Part shown: piece after piece, positions 46,131 to 58,189 of the stretch
Layout of the letters: the number at the start of each line of letters is the position of its first letter
Position numbering within the stretch: position 1 is the first letter of the stretch
Source: Plantago ovata
Taxonomy: Eukaryota; Streptophyta; Magnoliopsida; Lamiales; Plantaginaceae
Direction: 5' to 3'
Length of the DNA: 64,000 bases
NCBI GenBank assembly: GCA_028274465.1
Contig: CM051456.1
Coordinates: forward strand, 78,540,753 to 78,604,752
The notes under the pieces: model-generated
The model's database searches: none
Told to the model about the DNA's origin: nothing
The model's input: the letters and a program-made list of their open reading frames with translations, nothing else
Made by a program: the position numbers and the translations under genes

Positions 46131-46250
46131 ATTATAGAGGGTACGTGAATTAGTACTAGGTAGTTAGATTAGACTTAGATTAGACTTATCTATCAGGCAT
46201 ATAATAAAAAAATGTTCATTACTTTTTTTGGTCAGGTTTAGCATTCAAAT

Positions 46251-48272
46251 ATGTCAGAACGTACACTGAGGATTCCCTTACTTGAGGTTTGGAAAGCCAA
46301 CTGGCTTTTGGGAGTTCCGCCCAAAGAGTGGATGCCGAGTCCCCTTCATGATGTTTGGGAGTCCTACTGGCGTGACCACCCGAATGTCTAGTGTCGTTCC
46401 TTGCTATATCTCTGATTGTACATGTTTTATATTCAATTGTGTATGTACTAACACAGATCTTTGTATTGCAGATGCCACGACCCAGGAGGCCACGATACAT
46501 GACCCCGCAGTCCCAGAGGGATTATACCGACGGATCGGACACCGATCATGGCTCCCCTACTGTTTTAGGGACTCCACCTGGGTCGAGCAGGGGATCGACT
46601 CCTCATTCCTCCCTCCACGACCCGTGGGCCCACGTTCCAGACGACGGTTGTCCCTTTCAAAGGCCGGAAGATGGTCTTATGTGGAATGGTCGCCCTGTCC
46701 TTTACCCCAATGGAGAGAAGTAAGTATTAGGCATTAACTGATTTACGAACTTTTAATATATATATACCGAACTAACCTGTCACTATTGACTTACCTGTTC
46801 TTCACAGGTTGTATGGGGAGCACGCTGCTAAAGTACTCAGTTCGATAATACGGAACAGAATGGTCCCACCGCAAGAGGGTGGCAGCCAGTGGCATTGCAT
46901 CCCGGACCAAATTAAGGGAGAGCTCTTCGAGAAGCTGAGGGTGAGTTAATATATGCATGTTTAAATACCATGTTTTTACATTCCGTTCGACCGCTATGCA
47001 TGCGAGGGTAGGCGGCGCCCTCTTATATGTCGGACCGCATATTTATGTATGGGTAGGCGGCACCCATTATATGCTTGACCGCGTTTAGAACTAGAATGGA
47101 TAGGCGGCATCCATTACGTGTAGACCGTTCATGCATGATGGGTAGGCGGCGTCCTTATTTGTTTGTAGATGACTGTTAACAACCCGATATACCTGAATAG
47201 ATGTTGTTTTCCCTTGTTATATATTTGATACATGTTAGCTCCCCTTGTTATACTTGAATGTTTTTTAAGTATTCACCAACGTATGTGTTTCGATGTTTAT
47301 TTGTAATTGTGTAGAAAGAATTCTTCCTTCCGAAAGCATTGCTGATGGATCTCTGGTGGAGCTTCAACTCTCACGGTAGTGCCCTTTACAAGTGCATGGT
47401 TCATAGCCTGAAGAAAATGTGGAAAGAAGACCGTCCACGTACCAGTGATTGGCCCGGAGATGCAATTTGGGAGGCGTGGAAGGTGTATTGGGTTGACGCG
47501 AGAGTCCAGGCGCAGGCTGACCAGAACACTGAGAACCGGAAGAAGCAGCCGAATGATGGGACACGTACCCTGGTGACACACCGTTTTGGCTCTGAGTCGA
47601 TCGCTACAGCACATGTGAGGCAGAAGGTAAGTATATTAACTTTGTGAATTCATCATTCTTATACTTGTTATTTACTTGCATTTCGAACTTTCAAACTAAG
47701 TATGATGCTTTCATGTGTCATTCAGTTGAAGGATAAGGAGAGTCTCCTATTCACCCTGTTCTCGAGATCTCAGAAGGCCAAGAACGGACAGTGGTTGTGT
47801 GACGAGGCCACAACAATTGCGGTAAGTATCTACAATACATGTGTTTATTAAATACTGATGATTTCATAACTAATTAACAACATAACTAACACCTTATACT
47901 CTTGATTTATAATTTCAGACGGCCTACGAGGACAGGATTCGTGATCAGGATCTCACTGTTGAGGAAATGAATGCCATTTTCCTCGAGGTGAATCCTCCAG
48001 ACGAGAAGGGCCGTCGCTTGGGACTTGGGAGTGCAGCAGCCGTCCCTGAATTGGACTCGAGGCCGACTCGTCGTTCCCGTGTCAGTACATCTTCATCATC
48101 TTCAGCAGCAGCAGCAGCTTCCGCTCGAGAGCAGGCCCTCTTACTTCAGTTGCAGGAGAGGGATGAGGAGGTGAAGAGGCTAGCTGCGAAGCAGGCTCAA
48201 TATGATAATATGTTTGCTCAGCTGTATGCGAAGCTGGGGATGGATCCACCTCCCCCACCTACCTCTCCATGA
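46251..48272 (+). CDS. CACTA second gene, TNP1/TNPA-like (Transposase_24-type)
   Basis: Inferred exons: 46251-46385 (MSERTLRIPLLEVWK to HPN), 46472-46719, 46808-46940, 47315-47626, 47726-47821, 47919-48272. From 46472 the five exons give 1143 bp (380 aa); adding the first exon in frame gives about 425 aa. Later parts show KEFFLPKALLMDLWWSF, a THRFGSES segment, an S/A-rich stretch and a C-terminal coiled coil (LLLQLQERDEEVKRLAAKQ) before a PPPPP tail. This matches the accessory, DNA-binding protein of CACTA elements. The first donor (AAT|GTCTAG) is weak; translation could instead start at 46472. Confidence 0.75.
46953..47185. repeat. four-unit repeat module, copy in a CACTA intron
   Basis: Counterpart of 2867-3102, in the intron 46941-47314 of the second CACTA gene, 12 bp after the donor. 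It begins ATGCATGTTTAAATACC and ends GTTAACAACCC. Because it lies between splice sites it need not disturb the protein. Divergence from the copia copy is moderate and spread along the whole length. Confidence 0.85.
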
Positions 48273-48529
48273 TCCCCTATCCTTTTCGACTCCATTTACT
48301 ATTTTCTACATGAATACTGTGTACACTATGATATTAGTTTGGATTAGTATTGTGTACGTATGATTATTATTATATGTATGGAGGGTTTTGGTACATTTAT
48401 TATGATTTTTTTGGATTATTTTTTGGTTTATTTGGTCTATAGAATTTCTGTAACATGTTGCTTAACTAAACAGGTTGCATTTGATTTTGAGTCTCATTAT
48501 TATATCTAAAAAATAAAAAAAAAAAAAAA

Positions 48530-48923
48530 AAATTTAGCAACCGATGGACTCATCCGTCGCTATATACAGCGACGGATAAGGCTTATCCGTCGCTAAAAGT
48601 CCCGGACTTTTAGCGACGGATAAGGCCCATCCGTTGCTAATATTTAGCAACGGATGGGCCTTATCCGTCGCTAAAAGTCCGGGACTTTTAGCGACGGATA
48701 AGTCATCGGTTGCTAAAAGTCAACCTTATTTTCCGTCGCTAATCCGTCGCAAATTTGCGACGGATTACTCATCGGTCGCTAATTAGCTAGCGACCAACGA
48801 TTTAGCGACGACGAATTTATCCGTCGCTAAAAACACCGATCGGCCGCTAGCGATATTTAGCGACCGATCGGCCGATTTTAGCGACGGATGGTTCCGTCGC
48901 TAAAATCGGTATATCTTGTAGTG
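48530..48923. repeat. CACTA right subterminal and terminal repeats
   Basis: Dense TAGCGACGGATAAG / CTTATCCGTCGCTA motifs, several forming long palindromes such as the pair around AAAGTCCCGGACTTTTAGC near 48595. The end is TCTTGTAGTG. These mirror the left end and are presumed TNPA-type binding sites. Confidence 0.85.
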
Positions 48924-48926
48924 GCT

Positions 48927-50550
48927 TGCAACACGTGTTGCTTGCCATCCACTTCAATAGTGCAAGTTCTTTGGTAGATGTCCATCACGGAGCGTAGCTT
49001 AGTCAAGAACGTTCGCCCCAAGAGAATGACATCCCCCGTCCCAGGTGCAGACGCCGGCATAACTACAAAATTGGTGTATACAGAAGCTTCACCAATTTTG
49101 ACCAACACATTTTTCACAACGCCTTCGGGTCTCACAAAGGATCCATCCGCTAGTTGCACAATGGCCTTATGCTTCGAAAGCTCTCCAAGGCCACTCTTCT
49201 CAAACACATTCATGGGTAGCACATTCGAGTAAGATCCCGTGTCTAGTGTGGCTCGGACATCTTCAAGTTCGCCAATCCCGACCTTAACATCGAAACTTTG
49301 AGGGAGTGGCTCGGGATTCTCTTGCTTCTCTCCACTCTCATCAGTACCAAGGTCCTTCTCTTCTTCCTTGGCTAGTGGAGGCTCTTCATCCTTGTAACAC
49401 TCGCACTTGGCAACTTGCTTAATGGTGATTTCCACTGGTTGATCTCCCACCAAGTTGATCGACATGGACCTCTCAGTGCTGCTATGTAACTTCCCTTGCT
49501 CTCTACTAGCTCTAGCTTCCAATTGATCCAGACGAGCATTGATCTTTGCCGAATCTTCCTCGTATCTCTTAAAAAACACTTAGGTGAAATCCACCAATTT
49601 CTGTAAATTATCCAAGAGAGTTGCTGACTTGGATGTAGATGCTTCGTCCTTAGGAGTAGGATTACTACGGTCTCCCAAGTGAACATCTTCTCGTGCTAGA
49701 TCTGATCTACACATATGAGCCCCATGCCCATAATTCTTGCACACCCTACATACCTCGTTGGAGAGAGAAGTTTCGATTAGGACACTTAGAGCTTGCCTCA
49801 TCTGATTGGCGAAACCTTCGAACCTATCGCCACTCACACCATTCACTTCATACATTGGGATCTCCTGGTTTGGTGGAGCCTCAGGTCCACGCCTTCTAAC
49901 CATTGCTCTTGGATCCTTGGATTGAGATCCTTTAGCAAGCCTTTCGAAACAGGCCCACACATCCTCGGCGGTCTCTTCCCAGATAGTACCACGGCATTGG
50001 AAATCCACCACCTGTTGACTCTCATATGTGAGTCCATTGTAGAAGTGCTGGACAAGATTAGGAAGCCCAAAACCATGGTGTGGACACTTGTGCATGAGGT
50101 CCTTGAACCTCTCGGAAGCGGTGTAGATGGTCTCATTATAGTCCTGTTTGAATCCTGTGATTTGCGCCTTAAGCGCAGTAGTCAATGTGTGAGGAAAGTA
50201 TTTCTCCATAAAAGCAGAATACGACTTGTCCCAGGTGTCTAGTGATCCGGCTTCCAGAGAGCCTAACCATGCCTTGGCTTTATCACCAAGCCCATAGCAA
50301 AAACCTTCATCCTTAGCTCATCGTCCGTTATCCCTTCTCCGGGCCTTGGAAGATTGTTGATAAAATCGTCAATATCATTCAGGTATCCCATAACATCTTC
50401 CCTAGCCAACCCATAGAACCTCGGGAGTTGCTGGTACATGCAACTTTTGATTTCCAAATCTCGAGTTGCAGCAGAAAGAACAATAGCCGGACCTCTCATC
50501 AGTGCTTTGTTGGGTTGAACCCATGATTTCAAAAGTGGGCGAGCCATCAC
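48927..50550 (-). pseudogene. copy B gag-protease, frameshifted and truncated by the CACTA insertion
   Basis: Same layout as copy A: N-terminal gag from MMARPLLKSW; gag core (FMEKYFPHTL, GFKQDYNETIY, YNGLTYESQQVVDFQC); knuckle CRVCKNYGHGAHMC; retropepsin ATLDTGSYSNVLP and LLGRTFL. A one-base loss near 50294 (CAAGCCC against CAAGCCCC in A) shifts the frame. A TAA near 49579 replaces the glutamine seen in A. The frame runs to KQHVLQA and then into the CACTA end. Where A has a TGA, B has tryptophan, so the two copies broke independently. Confidence 0.88.
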
Positions 50551-50680
50551 AAGACCTGAATATCTGTGACAAGCTAGGAAAGGAGTATCAGAGAGAGATT
50601 AAATAGGAAAACTAAAACTACTAGAACTAGGAATTGAATGCTGAAAATATAAACAAACTAAATAGAAAAAAGGAGTATAG

Positions 50681-50698
50681 TCCCCGGCAACGGCGCCA
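50681..50698 (-). promoter_or_regulatory. copy B primer-binding site, tRNA-Asp type
   Basis: TGGCGCCGTTGCCGGGGA on minus, three bases inside the 5' LTR end, identical to copy A and complementary to the 3' end of tRNA-Asp. Confidence 0.9.
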
Positions 50699-50701
50699 AT
50701 T

Positions 50702-52013
50702 TGATGAACCGAGATTTGTCGGGTCCCGATTCAATCAAATAAATTTGTTATTTAGCCAAAGGCAATTCACGACTACAATGAAAACCGTAGTGTAGCTGTA
50801 GAATGACCTCGAGTGTCGTTCTCTAAGGACTATAACTAGTTTTATCTAATTTAATTGAAGAATATAAAACAGCAGACGGTATAGCAAGGGTTTTTCTAAC
50901 AGATAATGGAGATTGGTGATAGTATGGTCCTTCAAAGCATAACGGGTTAATAATCATGCGTAAATTCCTCGGTCTTGCATGGAGATCTTTGATCAATCAA
51001 TTGTCATGTTGTAATTATTAAACACTACGAAGATAAAGGTACTGACAGGTCAACACTATTGTCCAATTGTGTTCCGTAATTATTCAACACTACGAAGATA
51101 TAGATGTGCATAGGTCGACGAGGGTCCAGTTGTGCATAATAATTAATCAACATACGAAAATATAGGCTGAGCCTGATCAACGAAATAAAGCAATAACACG
51201 GAGTATAATGCGCGATATAGCCATTAGCATGATTATCAACCCTTCGCTAAGAATTCACATACTACCACCAACGATAAGTTTAGCTACTCATAGTTGTCAT
51301 GCAATCAACAGAAATCATAGAAGAAAACATGTTGAAAGATATATAAAAATAAGTAGAATAAACCGTAAGATACAATGTTACCGAAGGTTGTCAGTCTCCG
51401 AAGAATCGCGATCTTACAAGCTCCAATCTGCTATGAAAAAGTATCCCCTAAGCTACGAACCCCCAGAACAGGCTCTGGGAAGTTCCTACCTAAAACTACA
51501 GAGAAAGGTGAGAGAATATGTCTGGAAAAGTATGAATTTTGGAGAAAACTGAGCAACTATATATAGGCCTCGAATTTGTGTGGGGCGAAGGGCCCCACAC
51601 ACCGGGCGATTCGCCCGGTGTGGGGCGATTCGTCCCACGTCCCGGGCGATTCTCCCGGGAGTAAAATTCGCGGAATTTCGCGTTTTCGACGCGTTTTTGG
51701 ATTTCTTCCCCTTTTCGGACTCGGTTTATGACTTCTAGTGGCCTTCTAACCTCCAGATTCGACCCCTAGACTCCAAATCATATCCGGAAACCTTCAGATA
51801 CTCCAAATAGGCTTCTGGAACACCAATTCCTTGTCAACTTCAATATAATTGACCGGAAATCCTCGTTTTTCAACCAAAACCTGTAAAATAAAATCTAAAG
51901 GGAAACGTGACACTATTCTAATAAAATGCACTAAAATATAGCTAAATTAACATAGAGGATAGCTAAAATAGGTGAAAAAGACTCAAATGAAAGTGTAAAA
52001 TACACATTCATCA
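50702..52013 (-). repeat. copy B 5' LTR
   Basis: 1312 bp, TGATGAACC to ATTCATCA. It pairs with 38016-39338. The GC-rich array (about 51579-51660) is shorter than in the partner, and a CGACGCGTTTTT block absent from the partner follows it. Confidence 0.9.
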
Positions 52014-52713
52014 CCCGACCCCAGCCCCTCTAGGTTCTCTTGACTGTTTGTTGTTGTAAGCTCCCCTGTATTTCTCTTTGCTGCTTTTTAACAGCAAACT
52101 TGACTACCAGTCCTTCTCCAGCACTGCTTCCAGGTTGTTTTGACTATGAATGTCTCTCCTTCGTATTGATAGCATCCCTGACAACCTCCAATGTTGGTGC
52201 CACTCCATTATTTCCAAACACCATTGTCCCCCTGAAATGGTCATATTCCTGTGGCAAGGAGTTCAACAATACAAGAGCCTTGTCTGCATCACTTGTTTTG
52301 TCTCCTATATTGGTCAGATCATCCACGAGCTTGTCAAACTCCCCAAGCTGCTGCAACACAGACTGATCCGCAGTCATCTTAAAACCCAGTAACCTTTGCT
52401 TCAAGAATATCTTATTAGTTGTAGTTTTCACCATGAAAACTTTCTCCAGCTTCTCTCAGACATCCTTAGCAGTTTTCTCTTTTGTTATCTCCCTCAGTGC
52501 TTTATCTCCAATTGACAGAATCAGCGTGGTGTACGCCTTCTTCATGATCTTTGCCTTTTCTTTAGGATCGAATTTCTCATCGAAGCCTTTATCACCCTCC
52601 AAGGCGGCAGACAAATCCAGCTGCTCCAACGGGGCTTCCATCTTCATTTTCCATAATCCAAAATCAGTCTTCTCCGTCAGCTTCTCAATCCCATACTTCG
52701 CAGCCATGCTCAC
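52014..52713 (-). pseudogene. Copia-2 gag (N-terminal), one nonsense mutation, cut by copy B
   Basis: MSMAAKYGIEKLTEKTDFGL begins a UBN2-type copia Gag (LWKMKMEAPLEQ, AYTTLILSIGDKALREI). A TGA near 52458 replaces the tryptophan expected in DVWEKLE. The frame then continues through LGFKMTADQSVLQQLGEFDK and LLNSLPQEYDHFRGTM towards copy B at 52013. The remainder with the zinc knuckle is on the other side of copy B, at 38015. Confidence 0.88.
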
Positions 52714-52743
52714 AGTTCACGTTTCCCACGGGATGGCGCCACT

Positions 52744-53432
52744 TGTTGGGTTCCAACAAGACACAGAGGTTCACTCAACCTAAAGATCAACCCCAGGGCA
52801 ATACAAAATTAATATGAGAAATATGACAGACTAATATCCAGATAACAATAAAAACAAGATAAGAACAGAAAGTAAAGCACAAGAGACGTTTTAACGTGGT
52901 TCGGTTATGAATAAACCTACATCCACGGAGATCTGTAGATCTCAATCCACTAACAAGATAGATGATTACAAGAAACCCTCATTTTACAAGACTCAGTAGT
53001 CTTGGAAGTGTCCTTGCCTGCAATCTCACTGATTTTCTCTCACCTAATCTCAGCTTACTCTCCAAGCAATATGAGTCTATCACTAGGTAAGCCTTATCTC
53101 ATGACCCTCACACTAAAACTGTGTATACAACCTTATCACCAGAATTATACAAGCGAACAAGGTGCATTTATGACCCTTGTACATCAATATTCCCTAATAG
53201 CCATTCACAACACTCCAACCAACATTCCCTTGATAGTGACAACTATGTGTTCACACACAACCACAAAGATTTGGGTGCATGCATAAGAAACCCATTAGCT
53301 GACATCTCATCATTTTGATATTAATCTAGAAACTTCCAGGAGCCAGTAGAACGCACGTGAGAATATTAGAATTGAGATAACATCGGTGTTGAGCCCGTAC
53401 CAAACTGGGGTTCGGCAACCCCAGGGTCAACA
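52744..53432 (-). repeat. Copia-2 LTR, right copy (5' LTR)
   Basis: TGTTGGGTTCC to GGGTCAACA on +. Inside it, on minus, AGTGGCGCCATCCCGTGGG follows directly and should be the primer site; it is not of the usual initiator-Met type. The outer end lies 270 bp from the pectinesterase stop codon in the same orientation, so LTR signals could affect 3'-end formation of that gene. Confidence 0.8.
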
Positions 53433-53702
53433 CCCACATTGAACAATTCCCGAAAAGAAACTTGTACGAGAAAATCATGCAATTCAAGCCCTGGCTTTCA
53501 AACGAAAATGTGTTCGTCATCTATCTATCTGATCAATTCAACATTACATAATGATTTATCCATCAAATCACAGTTACATTTATGTATAATTAATAATTAG
53601 ATATAAACTTTATAAAAGAAAAAAAATAAGTAAACAAAAGCGAGGTGTATAATTTTGAAGCAAAATTAGCAAAGAATAATTAAGGACTGTAACGTCTTCC
53701 TC

Positions 53703-56700
53703 CTATGTTGACTCGAACGTCACAGTGGTTGCTGGCAGCCAAGAAGTACCTTGTATAAGAGACTGTACGTTATATTTGGATGCCTCGGCAGCAGTTAGAG
53801 TAGACTTGTATCCCGCCCAAGTAACCCGGTCGCTGGTACCTGCTCCCGGCCCAGTATTCTGATACTCAGCATAGACGATCGAACTTGGCGGATCCACATT
53901 TGAAACCCAAGAAATCCACCCTTTTGTATGCAAGAATGCACCAATGTTGGACTGCATAATAACTGTGGTCGAAAATTCCTTCCAGGGCCGGCCCAAGTAC
54001 GTTGGAGCTGTAAGTCTGTCCAATGCGCTGATAGTGCATCTCTGGATGGACATGCCACTGTTCTGATTCGGGTCCTTCTTCCCTTGGGCTGTAATCGTCA
54101 CAAACTGATTGGGCATTGGTTGTCTAGGCAGGATGTTGCAGTTTTGGAATACGACTGCTGCGTTACCGAAGATGAAGTCGATTGTGCCGGTTACATCGCA
54201 GTCGCGGTAGAACTGGCGATTAGAGTGGGGGTAGAGCGTGTCCTGAAACGCTTCGAACGAGCACTGGTAGTATACGGATTCATCGGATTGGGAACGGAAG
54301 GCAACTGCTTGGTGTTTTGCGGCTCCTGCCGTGTTTCGGAATGTCATATCTCTGGCGATGAAACCTCTTCCAGCAATAGCTGCACAAGTAAGGATAGATA
54401 AAATATAATGCAACTTTTCTTTCATCCAAAATGCAAATGAATAACCCTAATCAATAAATCCAAGTGTCTATCTCTTTGTATGAACATAATTTGCTACATG
54501 TTACAGATTTTGTTAGTAGGCTTCATATTAGATTAGACAAAATGAGCCCGTATGAAGGACATTAATAACTAAACAACCATTTTAACTTTTTTAGTCAATA
54601 ATTTTTTAATTTGACAATAATTACTTTTATATTATATTGATAAAATATTTAAAAAAATTATATTATAAAAATTTGAAAATTTAAAGTCAATATTTTAATA
54701 ATATAATTTTGTTAAGAAAATGTTAAAGATGCTTACAGATTACAATATCAGTAGGCTTCGTATAAGATTGGACAAATTATTCACCACTAACTATAATTTA
54801 TCCATTTTAATTTTTTTTTATTTAAACAATTTTAAACTTTAATTACATGTACATTTTTGTAAGATACCGTTCAAATCAATTAGTTTAGATTTATTAAATT
54901 TAATACAATTTAAATTTTGTTTAATTATTTTTTATGTATAGTATAAATAAATAAATTCAATTTAATTCAGATTAAAACCATTAATTCAGATTTTATTCAA
55001 ATCAAATAGTTATGTTCAATTTAATTTTTTTTAGACGAAAATATAGCATAAGATTTTATTGTTTTTAGAATAAAAGGATTAAATATATATAATCACCCGC
55101 AAAAGGAGCCTAATTGCAGCAAAACTAAAAAGGAAACTCCTCAAGATCACGAAAGAGTAAATGAAAATTTTCGTCGGAAATCCAAAATCAGTGGCGCAAA
55201 ATAAGGTATGCGCGTAAGCACGCACGCACATGGAAGGACACGTGATATAAAGTTATGAACAGTGACCATGTGGAAGCGATCATGGCGACTTCATTAATTG
55301 GCCAAACAATCACGTTCATAGTGAACATTATATAATATTATTACTGTTTAATACTAATATTTACTGCGTGTACCAAGTCGGGATATGGAATTGAACTGGA
55401 CAAAGATGCCCAAATACCAATTCTGCCATTCCCACTTCCCAATTCCCAACTATGTTTGGCGGACAATAATATTTTCCATAAACAAGTTGAGGTGCGAACT
55501 CAAGAAATTTAATTTAGGTGGACAAATCTACCTATGAAAATGGCAGGAATGTCTAAATTTTAAGGGTCATTGTGTCTCAAAATCAACAAGTTAAAACTAC
55601 TCATTTCTTCCGTTATGAAAATCTTTATGTATTCTTTTTCATAAATTATTTTTATTGTGATTTTCTACCACTAAAATAAACACTACACCCATATAAAAAC
55701 CTTTTAAAACATCGTCTAAAAAACAAATGTAAACAACAAAACAAAAAATGAATAATAGATAATAAGGTCTTTAGAAGATTAGGGGTGGCAAGTAGCACAC
55801 GAGAGGTTGAGTTGGAGATTCGAACTTTGACCCTGAGCGACATATAAACTGGTATAAACTGGTATTTTGAGTTATAAGATGGTAAATTATTAATGTAAGA
55901 TAGTTTAATAGTGAGATTTGGAATTGCTAATTTTATATCATACTGTATTTAAACTTAATTAGAGACTATAACAGTACTCCGTAGTGATTTAGGATAGAAA
56001 ATGTACTGACCAAAAGTAGCGGTTTCGAAAGTAGGAGTCCCATCCACAAAGTTCTTACTCCCAGAAACAATGGTAACCCCTTTTCCATCTCCATAGATCA
56101 TCACATTCCAACAAGACTTGTCCATCACCACGTTCTCCACGTATGTCCCACCCTTCACATATATCACAAATCTCGTCTTACTCTTTTTCGGAATCATCCG
56201 CACAGCTTCACCTATGGTTGTCACATTTCCGGTTCCATCAGTTGCCACCGTCACGTTAGGCTGCAGGGGCATGCTGTCCTGGAGTAGCCGCCTGTCGACC
56301 CACGAGGGAAACTCATTCTCCCCCAACAGCTTACGGTGGAACGGGATCTTAAAGTCCCCGAATAGCCCCATGAGTCTCGACACGATTGCCAGGCTGTTGC
56401 TTGCGAACTCAGTGGAGTTTTTAGCCGTGTCTTTGATCTCGTTGGCAAAAGTCGCGTTTACTTCATCCAGTGCGTCGAAGCACGTTTCTTGGTCGGTTAT
56501 CACCGTGCTTAGCCAGGTTGATATGTCGTTGATTTCCAGTTTTGCACCGTCGTTTATGATAGAAATCGAATCGTTGAGTGAGTCGATCGCGTCGTTTAAC
56601 ACGGCTGTGCATACGTTCAATGCCTGGTTCACAATCGGATCTGTACTTCGGTTGATGTACCTGTTGAGTTCGATTCACAAATGCCACGAAAATCAATAAA

Positions 56701-57882
56701 CAGAACACCAAACCTAGTTCCTCAGTTAATCCAAACAACACAATGAACAAATGATTTAATCTAAACAGGGTTCAATAAATCAACTATCCATTTGAAATCA
56801 TCAAATTCTTAAATACAGACCTCGGTTCGAATCTTCATTGCAACAAACAACACCCATATCTAATTCCAATCCAATGGAATTCCAAACAATCAACAGTGAT
56901 TTTTTACATTCACAATATTCGAATTCTGAAACCTTGATTTTGCTATAACTGAACTCAACATTTAATCAACCATGTCACTACCAGTTAATATTAGGTAAAA
57001 TATTAAACAGAATTATGCTACTATAGTTTACCTTCTAAGTCTCTCTTATTTTCGTCTCTCTTATTTTCGTCTGAAAATTGATTATTTTATGTTCAGATTT
57101 AGATTTGATTAATTAATAGTAGTTTATATTAAAAATAAATGCAGTTCAGCTTGGTTCAGTTCAACTCACATTTAGAATTCAGTTCAATCAATACAGTTAT
57201 ACAGTTAAGTTCAGTAACATAGCCTAAAAATGATAATGTAGTAAATTCTATCTATCCATACACAACACCCTCTATCTGAACACCACCAGCAGGATCGCTT
57301 GATGCCGAAAAATCTTTTCTACCCGTGGCGGAGTCAGAGTTTGAAAATAGAGGGGACACTAACTTGGTTAGCTAACTAGCTACACTAAAATTCAGTGCCA
57401 AACATAAATTTTTCAGAAATAGATAACCATTTCTAACAAATCTACCAAGTAACTGCAAATAGATAAGACCAATTTGTAATCTGTTTTAATTTATTGAAGA
57501 ATGAAAGTGATAGAAAGAAATAGTACCGATCTGGGACAGAGGAAAGCTGCTGGAGAGAATCCATCAACACGTTTAGCGAAAACTGGAAGATCTTTTTGGG
57601 GTCAGACGAGTTGGAAGATTCCAAGCTGGTTATGCAGGATTCTGGGTACCGAGTCACACTGCAAACAGACTTGACAGCTGCCATTGGAGTAGCTGGAACA
57701 TCATCACCAGTTCTCCTACTATTGCGTGCAACCGTACCTGCAACAGCTGCGATGACGACGACAACTAGTATGACTACTGCCACTCCGACAATGATGAGGC
57801 GTTTTCGGGTTTTTCTTCGGAATGATTCGTCTTCTGCTGGGTCAACCTTGCCATACCCCTTGAAGGACTTCACGGTGTCCAT
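53703..57882 (-). CDS. PME: type I pectin methylesterase (PMEI domain plus pectinesterase)
   Basis: Removes methyl esters from cell-wall homogalacturonan. Exons on minus: 57882-57527, 56660-56011, 54379-53703, all GT-AG; total 1683 bp, 560 aa, usual for the family. Residues 28-52 form a membrane anchor. A PMEI-like pro-region (CSVTRYPESC, QETCFDAL) follows. Two subtilase-type processing motifs are present, RKLL (about 228) and RRLL (about 242). The catalytic domain has GGTYVENV, QAVAF (Q359), QDTL (Q381, D382), DFIFG (D403) and LGRPW (R466), the full catalytic set. No lesion is seen. The last exon and 3' flank are duplicated at 35870-36616. The introns (866 and 1631 bp) are AT-rich. Confidence 0.95.
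57050..57230. repeat. TTCAG-rich repeat in pectinesterase intron 1
   Basis: Contains TTCAGCTTGGTTCAGTTCAA and related motifs like those in exchanger intron 10. Ends are undefined; probably the same short dispersed family. Confidence 0.4.
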
Positions 57883-57981
57883 TAATGGTGGATCGGATCA
57901 GCAGCTTGTGAGTTTTTGGAATGTGTTTGAGGTTTTGGAGAAAGAGACTAGTTTGAGTGTGTGGGTTTGGTTTTTGTTCTG

Positions 57982-57988
57982 TTTTATA
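57982..57988 (-). promoter_or_regulatory. candidate TATA box of the pectinesterase gene
   Basis: TATAAAA on minus, about 100 bp before the start codon, preceded by AT-rich DNA. Position and sequence suit a plant core promoter. Confidence 0.5.
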
Positions 57989-58189
57989 ATAGGAAGGGTA
58001 GGGTGCTGCTGCCTTTACTACTTCTCACATCATCATGTCATGTTGCTCAGTTTTTTTATTATTTTTTTCCTTTTTATTTATAATAATATTAATAATCTAT
58101 TCAATTACGATCGATGGCAATATGCTATCTGCTGCACACGACAGTGGCAAATGGGCAAAATCTGTTTAGGCCCGCTCTTGACGGAGTAA

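Larger units (their letters stand above)
41167..48923 (+). mobile_element. CACTA (En/Spm-type) DNA transposon, nearly intact
   Basis: 7757 bp, starting CACTACAAGA and ending in its complement TCTTGTAGTG, with GCT duplicated on both sides (41164-41166, 48924-48926). Subterminal regions are full of short direct and inverted TNPA-type motifs. Inside are a TNP2 transposase gene and a second TNP1/TNPA-like gene in the same orientation. It sits near the end of the copy B protease region. Intact ends and mostly open genes suggest a recent insertion. Confidence 0.95.
38016..52013 (-). mobile_element. TR-GAG-like copy B, carrying a CACTA transposon
   Basis: Complete element on minus: 5' LTR 50702-52013, tRNA-Asp primer site, gag-protease, 3' non-coding region, polypurine tract at 39339, 3' LTR 38016-39338. 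Host Copia-2 shows CCCGA on both sides (38011-38015 and 52014-52018). Without the CACTA insert it is about 6.2 kb. It belongs to the same family as A and C, but the LTRs differ clearly from those of A. Confidence 0.93.
35183..53432 (-). mobile_element. Copia-2: partial Ty1/copia element, split by copy B and fused to pectinesterase DNA
   Basis: On minus: LTR 53432-52744, gag 52713-52014, copy B inserted, protease and integrase 38015-36617, a pectinesterase fragment 36616-35870, LTR 35869-35183. Reverse transcriptase and RNase H are absent. Target halves join across copy B with a CCCGA duplication. The right LTR begins 270 bp after the pectinesterase stop codon, and the same gene-LTR junction is repeated at the left. 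Lesions in gag and integrase show that it is inactive. Confidence 0.85.

Noticed and set aside
48530-48910. CRISPR-like repeat array
   Set aside because: Repeats occur in both orientations with irregular spacing at the ends of a CACTA transposon in a plant genome; they are subterminal transposase-binding motifs.
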